Origin: SOIA01 sp050116035
GTDB taxonomy: Bacteria; Acidobacteriota; Aminicenantia; Aminicenantales; Aminicenantaceae
NCBI GenBank assembly: GCA_050116035.1
Contig: JASFPJ010000028.1
Location: forward strand, 1-17,553
Reading direction: 5' to 3'
DNA: 17,553 nucleotides
The position numbers and the translations under genes are program-made. The notes under the pieces were generated by a model. That model was not told where the DNA came from, made no database searches, and was given only the letters and a program-made list of their open reading frames with translations. This document shows, piece after piece, positions 14,940 through 17,553 of the stretch (positions are counted from its first letter, which is position 1; every line of letters begins with the position of its first letter).

Positions 14940-15746
14940 TTGAATCAGATGCTCAAGGATCCTCTCGCGCGAATAGTCGGTAAAAAAAGCTGGGGGGATT
15001 ACTTCCTTCTGGCACTGGAATCCCCCCGCATTTCCGCCCAAACTCAACCCGGACAGTTCATCATGGTCCGCGTCAACGCCCCTCCCTCTCCTCTTCTGCG
15101 GCGCCCCTTCAGTATTCATTCCACAAACGAGAGAACAATCGAGATATTCTTCCAGATAACCGGACTGGGAACAGAGCTTTTGAGCCAACACGATCCTGAG
15201 GACACACTCGACATCCTCGGCCCTTTGGGAAAAGGATTTGACGCGGGAGAAGAGCTCAAAGGAAAGAACATCGCTGTGGTGGGCGGGGGGAGAGGAATCG
15301 CCCCCCTGTACTTCTTATCGCAGGAACTTCAATCTCTGGGAGCTTCGCCTCGAGTATTCTACGGTGGAAAAAGCCAGGCGGACCTCCCTCTGAAAGAGAA
15401 ATTCGAAGAGGAGGATATCGAGCTGACCTGCTCGACCGATGACGGCTCGTTCGGGTTCAAAGGATTTGTCAGCGATTTATTCAAAGAGGAGCTGGAAAAG
15501 TTTACACCTCACCGTATATTCGCCTGCGGTCCTGAAGCAATGATGAAAAAAATCTCTGGTATTGCCCAGGAAAAAGACATCCCCGCAGAATTCTCGCTTG
15601 AATCCATCATGGGGTGCGGGTTTGGTGCCTGTTGGGGATGTGTGAGGAGGATAAAAAGGGACGATAAGGAAGAATGGGTCAAAATCTGCGAAGAAGGCCC
15701 TGTATTCTCCGGAAAAGACATAATCTGGGAGGAAGAGGACGCATGA
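14940..15746 (+). CDS. pyrK: Dihydroorotate dehydrogenase B, electron-transfer subunit (PyrK)
   Basis: PyrK passes electrons from the PyrD FMN through FAD and a 2Fe-2S cluster to NAD+, making dihydroorotate oxidation NAD-linked. The 268-residue product shows the FAD-binding RRPFS motif (54-58), the nucleotide-binding GGGRGIAPL (115-123) and CGPEAMM (196-202), and the four cluster ligands Cys226, Cys231, Cys234 and Cys250 (GCGFGACWGC ... ICEEGP). Start choice is uncertain: TTG at 14940 or ATG at 14949. Neither has a ribosome site, and the conserved fold begins soon after. The stop overlaps the pyrD start (ATGA), as expected for a stoichiometric complex. Confidence 0.93.
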   Translation: MNQMLKDPLARIVGKKSWGDYFLLALESPRISAQTQPGQFIMVRVNAPPSPLLRRPFSIHSTNERTIEIFFQITGLGTELLSQHDPEDTLDILGPLGKGFDAGEELKGKNIAVVGGGRGIAPLYFLSQELQSLGASPRVFYGGKSQADLPLKEKFEEEDIELTCSTDDGSFGFKGFVSDLFKEELEKFTPHRIFACGPEAMMKKISGIAQEKDIPAEFSLESIMGCGFGACWGCVRRIKRDDKEEWVKICEEGPVFSGKDIIWEEEDA

Positions 15747-16654
15747 CAGATCTCTCTGTTGACCTGGGCTTTATCAAGCTCAAGAATCCTGTGATGGCAG
15801 CCAGTGGAACGTTCGGTTACGGCCTCGAGTTTGAACCCTTCATTGACCTCAATCGCCTCGGAGGCTTCGTGGTCAAGGGACTTTATTATTCTCCCCGGGA
15901 GGGGAACCCTCCACCTCGGCTGGTCGAGACATCAAGCGGACTCATCAACGCCATCGGGCTTCCTGGAATCGGAGTGGAAAGATTCTCCGAGGAAATACTT
16001 CCCCAACTCCAGAAGTACAACACCGCTATCATCGTCAATGTCTGTGGGGAAAGGGAGGAAGAGTATGCCTCGGTTGTCGAGTTTCTGGATAAGAGAGAAG
16101 GAATTTCTGCCTATGAATTAAACATATCCTGCCCGAATGTGGAACAAGATGGCCTCTGCCCTGCTTTAAGCCCTGAGGCAACTTTCTCTGTCGTGCGCCT
16201 TATTAAAAAGACGACTTCGCGCCCAGTTATCACCAAACTCTCTCCCAACGTGACAGATGTGGTGGAGATCGCGCTCAGTGCCCAGGAAGCCGGCACCGAT
16301 GCCCTCTCGCTGGTCAACACCTTCCTGGCCATGGCCGTGGACATAGAGACACGAAAACCAAAGCTGGCGAACATCTACGGAGGGCTGAGCGGACCTGCCA
16401 TCAAACCCGTAGTTCTCCGGATGGTTCACCAAGTGGCTGGAAAGGTAAAAGTGCCTGTCATCGGTGTTGGAGGTATCCTGACGGGGAGGGATGCGCTCGA
16501 ATTCTTGATCGCTGGAGCCAAAGCCGTGGAGGTGGGGACAGCGAATTTCATCGACCCAGAATCCACGGTCAAAATCATCGAGGAACTGAAAGAGTACTGC
16601 CAGAATGAGGGAGTGGAACGAATCGAAACGCTCATCGGGACTCTGAAAACATAG
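15743..16654 (+). CDS. pyrD: Dihydroorotate dehydrogenase B, catalytic subunit (class 1B)
   Basis: PyrD oxidises dihydroorotate to orotate in de novo pyrimidine synthesis. From the ATG at 15743 (ATGA overlap with pyrK, GGGAGGAAGAGG just upstream) the protein is 303 residues, the family size. A longer in-frame ATG at 15674 lies inside pyrK and is rejected. Motifs are NPVMAASGTFGYG (about 15-27), the catalytic Cys130 in NISCPNV (class 1 enzymes use Cys, class 2 Ser), KLSPNVTD, SLVNTF and the phosphate-binding GVGGILTGRDALEF. Pairing with PyrK marks it as the NAD-dependent heterotetrameric type. Confidence 0.96.
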   Translation: MTDLSVDLGFIKLKNPVMAASGTFGYGLEFEPFIDLNRLGGFVVKGLYYSPREGNPPPRLVETSSGLINAIGLPGIGVERFSEEILPQLQKYNTAIIVNVCGEREEEYASVVEFLDKREGISAYELNISCPNVEQDGLCPALSPEATFSVVRLIKKTTSRPVITKLSPNVTDVVEIALSAQEAGTDALSLVNTFLAMAVDIETRKPKLANIYGGLSGPAIKPVVLRMVHQVAGKVKVPVIGVGGILTGRDALEFLIAGAKAVEVGTANFIDPESTVKIIEELKEYCQNEGVERIETLIGTLKT

Positions 16655-16667
16655 CCAAACAGCTATC

Positions 16668-16703
16668 CTTTTTATCCCTTGATTGAAGGATAACGATAAA
16701 AAG
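16668..16703 (+). promoter_or_regulatory. Hairpin in the pyrD-pyrF gap
   Basis: CTTTTTATC (16668-16676) pairs perfectly with GATAAAAAG (16695-16703), and CCTT (16677-16680) with AAGG (16686-16689) closes a 5-nt GATTG loop, leaving a one-sided bulge. An alternative pairing is TATCCTT (16664-16670) with AAGGATA (16686-16692). No T-run follows, so a strong intrinsic terminator is unlikely. A processing, stability or attenuation role between pyrKD and pyrF is possible. It does not resemble the PyrR-binding sequence I know. Confidence 0.45.
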
Positions 16704-16759
16704 CCAAGAGACGGTTAAAATTTCATAAGCTAAACAGGAAGAATGACAAGGAAAAAGCC

Positions 16760-17518
16760 ATGACAAAAAAAGAGGATTTGGCACAAAAAATCATTGTGGC
16801 CCTGGACGTCGGCACAAAGAAGGAAGCTCTTTCCCTGATTAAAAAGCTTGAAGGAGTTGAAATCTTCAAGGTCGGTCTCAAGCTTTTCACGGCTGAAGGC
16901 CCTCCCCTTCTCGAGGAGATCAAAGCCACAGGAAAAAAAGTATTCCTGGATTTGAAGCTCCACGATATTCCTAATACTGTCGGCGAGGCGGTTAAATCAG
17001 CAGTCAAGCACGGCGCCCACATGATGACCCTCCATTCCTCCGGAGGACGGGAGATGATGGAGAGGGCGGTCCAAGCCGCGGCTGAAGAGTCAAAGAAGCA
17101 AAAAACGAAAGAACCGCTTCTTCTGGCAGTGACCGTCCTGACCAGCCTCAAGAACGAACAGCTCGAAGAAATCGGGATGGTGTCTGATACGGTTTCCCAG
17201 GTCTTCAGGCTGGCCCACCTGGCCAAAGAAGCGGGAGTGAAGGGGATTGTCTGTTCACCTCAGGAAATTGAGATCGTGAAAAAAGAATTCGGCAAGGATA
17301 TTCTCGTTGTCGCTCCAGGCATTCGACCTTCCTGGGCCGCCGCTCACGACCAAAAGAGAATCATGACTCCTGCGCTCGCGTTTCAAAAAGGGGCGGATTA
17401 TCTCGTTATCGGCCGGCCGATCACAGAAGCTCCGTCTCCTCAAGAGGCCTTTCTTAAAATCCTCAAAGAATCAGCCGAACTTTATGACTCCCCCCACCGT
17501 AAAGAGAAACCTGAGTGA
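16760..17518 (+). CDS. pyrF: Orotidine 5'-phosphate decarboxylase
   Basis: PyrF decarboxylates OMP to UMP, the last step of de novo UMP synthesis. The 252-residue protein has the group I motifs: IIVALDVGTKKEAL (Asp16), KVGLKLFTAEGP (Lys37), the catalytic DLKLHDIPNTV (Asp64, Lys66, Asp69), TLHSSGG, and the phosphate-binding APGIRPS and YLVIGRPIT near the end. A charged Lys-rich insert (about 109-118, EESKKQKTKE) precedes the strand LLLAVTVLTS and is common in this family. The ATG has AAGGA 7 nt upstream. It lies 105 bp after pyrD, in the same pathway and on the same strand. Nothing recognisable lies in the 35 bases after it. Confidence 0.96.
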   Translation: MTKKEDLAQKIIVALDVGTKKEALSLIKKLEGVEIFKVGLKLFTAEGPPLLEEIKATGKKVFLDLKLHDIPNTVGEAVKSAVKHGAHMMTLHSSGGREMMERAVQAAAEESKKQKTKEPLLLAVTVLTSLKNEQLEEIGMVSDTVSQVFRLAHLAKEAGVKGIVCSPQEIEIVKKEFGKDILVVAPGIRPSWAAAHDQKRIMTPALAFQKGADYLVIGRPITEAPSPQEAFLKILKESAELYDSPHRKEKPE

Positions 17519-17553
17519 CACCTCAGCTAGGGCCACCAATCCCAGCCCCAAAA

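Noticed and set aside
15674..15742. Upstream in-frame ATG extending pyrD by 23 codons into pyrK
   Set aside because: The extension has no family similarity, while ATG 15743 has a good ribosome site, an ATGA overlap and puts the catalytic Cys at residue 130, as in known class 1B enzymes.
16723..17226. 167-codon minus-strand ORF over pyrF
   Set aside because: It is Ser/Arg-rich antisense of a clear OMP decarboxylase, the typical composition of a shadow frame.

Overview
The window carries a run of bacterial core genes at moderate GC, with short intergenic gaps, many translationally coupled gene pairs and frequent TTG starts. A periplasmic-adaptor (HlyD/MacA) protein and a putative lipoprotein with TPR and S-layer-homology segments suggest a diderm (outer-membrane) bacterium. 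The gene mix (histone-deacetylase-like hydrolase, pyruvate phosphate dikinase, PyrK-type dihydroorotate dehydrogenase, rhodanese plus MauE pair) would suit an uncultivated lineage such as Aminicenantes or another Acidobacteriota relative. That placement is an impression from gene content, not a measurement.

Layout. (1) 1-2146, plus strand: the 3' end of an HlyD/MacA-type adaptor, an ABC ATPase of the MacB/LolD type and a Yip1-family membrane protein, an export or envelope-stress transporter cluster entered from its middle. (2) 2161-6544, plus strand: a predicted promoter and short leader with a 26-codon hydrophobic ORF, then miaA (tRNA isopentenylation), hflX (ribosome-rescue GTPase), a TPR/SLH lipoprotein and pgsA (phosphatidylglycerophosphate synthase), apparently one transcription unit. 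(3) 6646-8331, plus strand: an M20 metallopeptidase with its own promoter, then cutA. (4) 8328-12234, minus strand: a histone-deacetylase-family hydrolase, a repeat-bearing gap, and ppdK with a good promoter. (5) 12254-12440: a MITE-like palindromic element whose right arm forms the last codons of the next gene. (6) 12419-13388, minus strand: a membrane-anchored rhodanese followed by an overlapping MauE/DoxX redox membrane protein. (7) 13389-13620: a gap with palindromic repeats. (8) 13621-14890, minus strand: a class I aminotransferase with a near-consensus promoter, divergent from (9) 14899-17518, plus strand: pyrK-pyrD (stop/start overlap) and pyrF for UMP synthesis.

Most of the window is ordinary housekeeping. 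There is no CRISPR array, transposase gene, tRNA, rRNA, phage gene or recognisable defence system. I do not see a convincing new multi-gene system. The items most worth checking are the MITE-like element that rewrote a protein's C-terminus, the nested small ORFs in the miaA leader, the adaptor-ATPase-Yip1 grouping, the rhodanese/MauE redox pair with an atypical two-cysteine loop, and a Glu-to-Val change in the PPDK catalytic cysteine motif.
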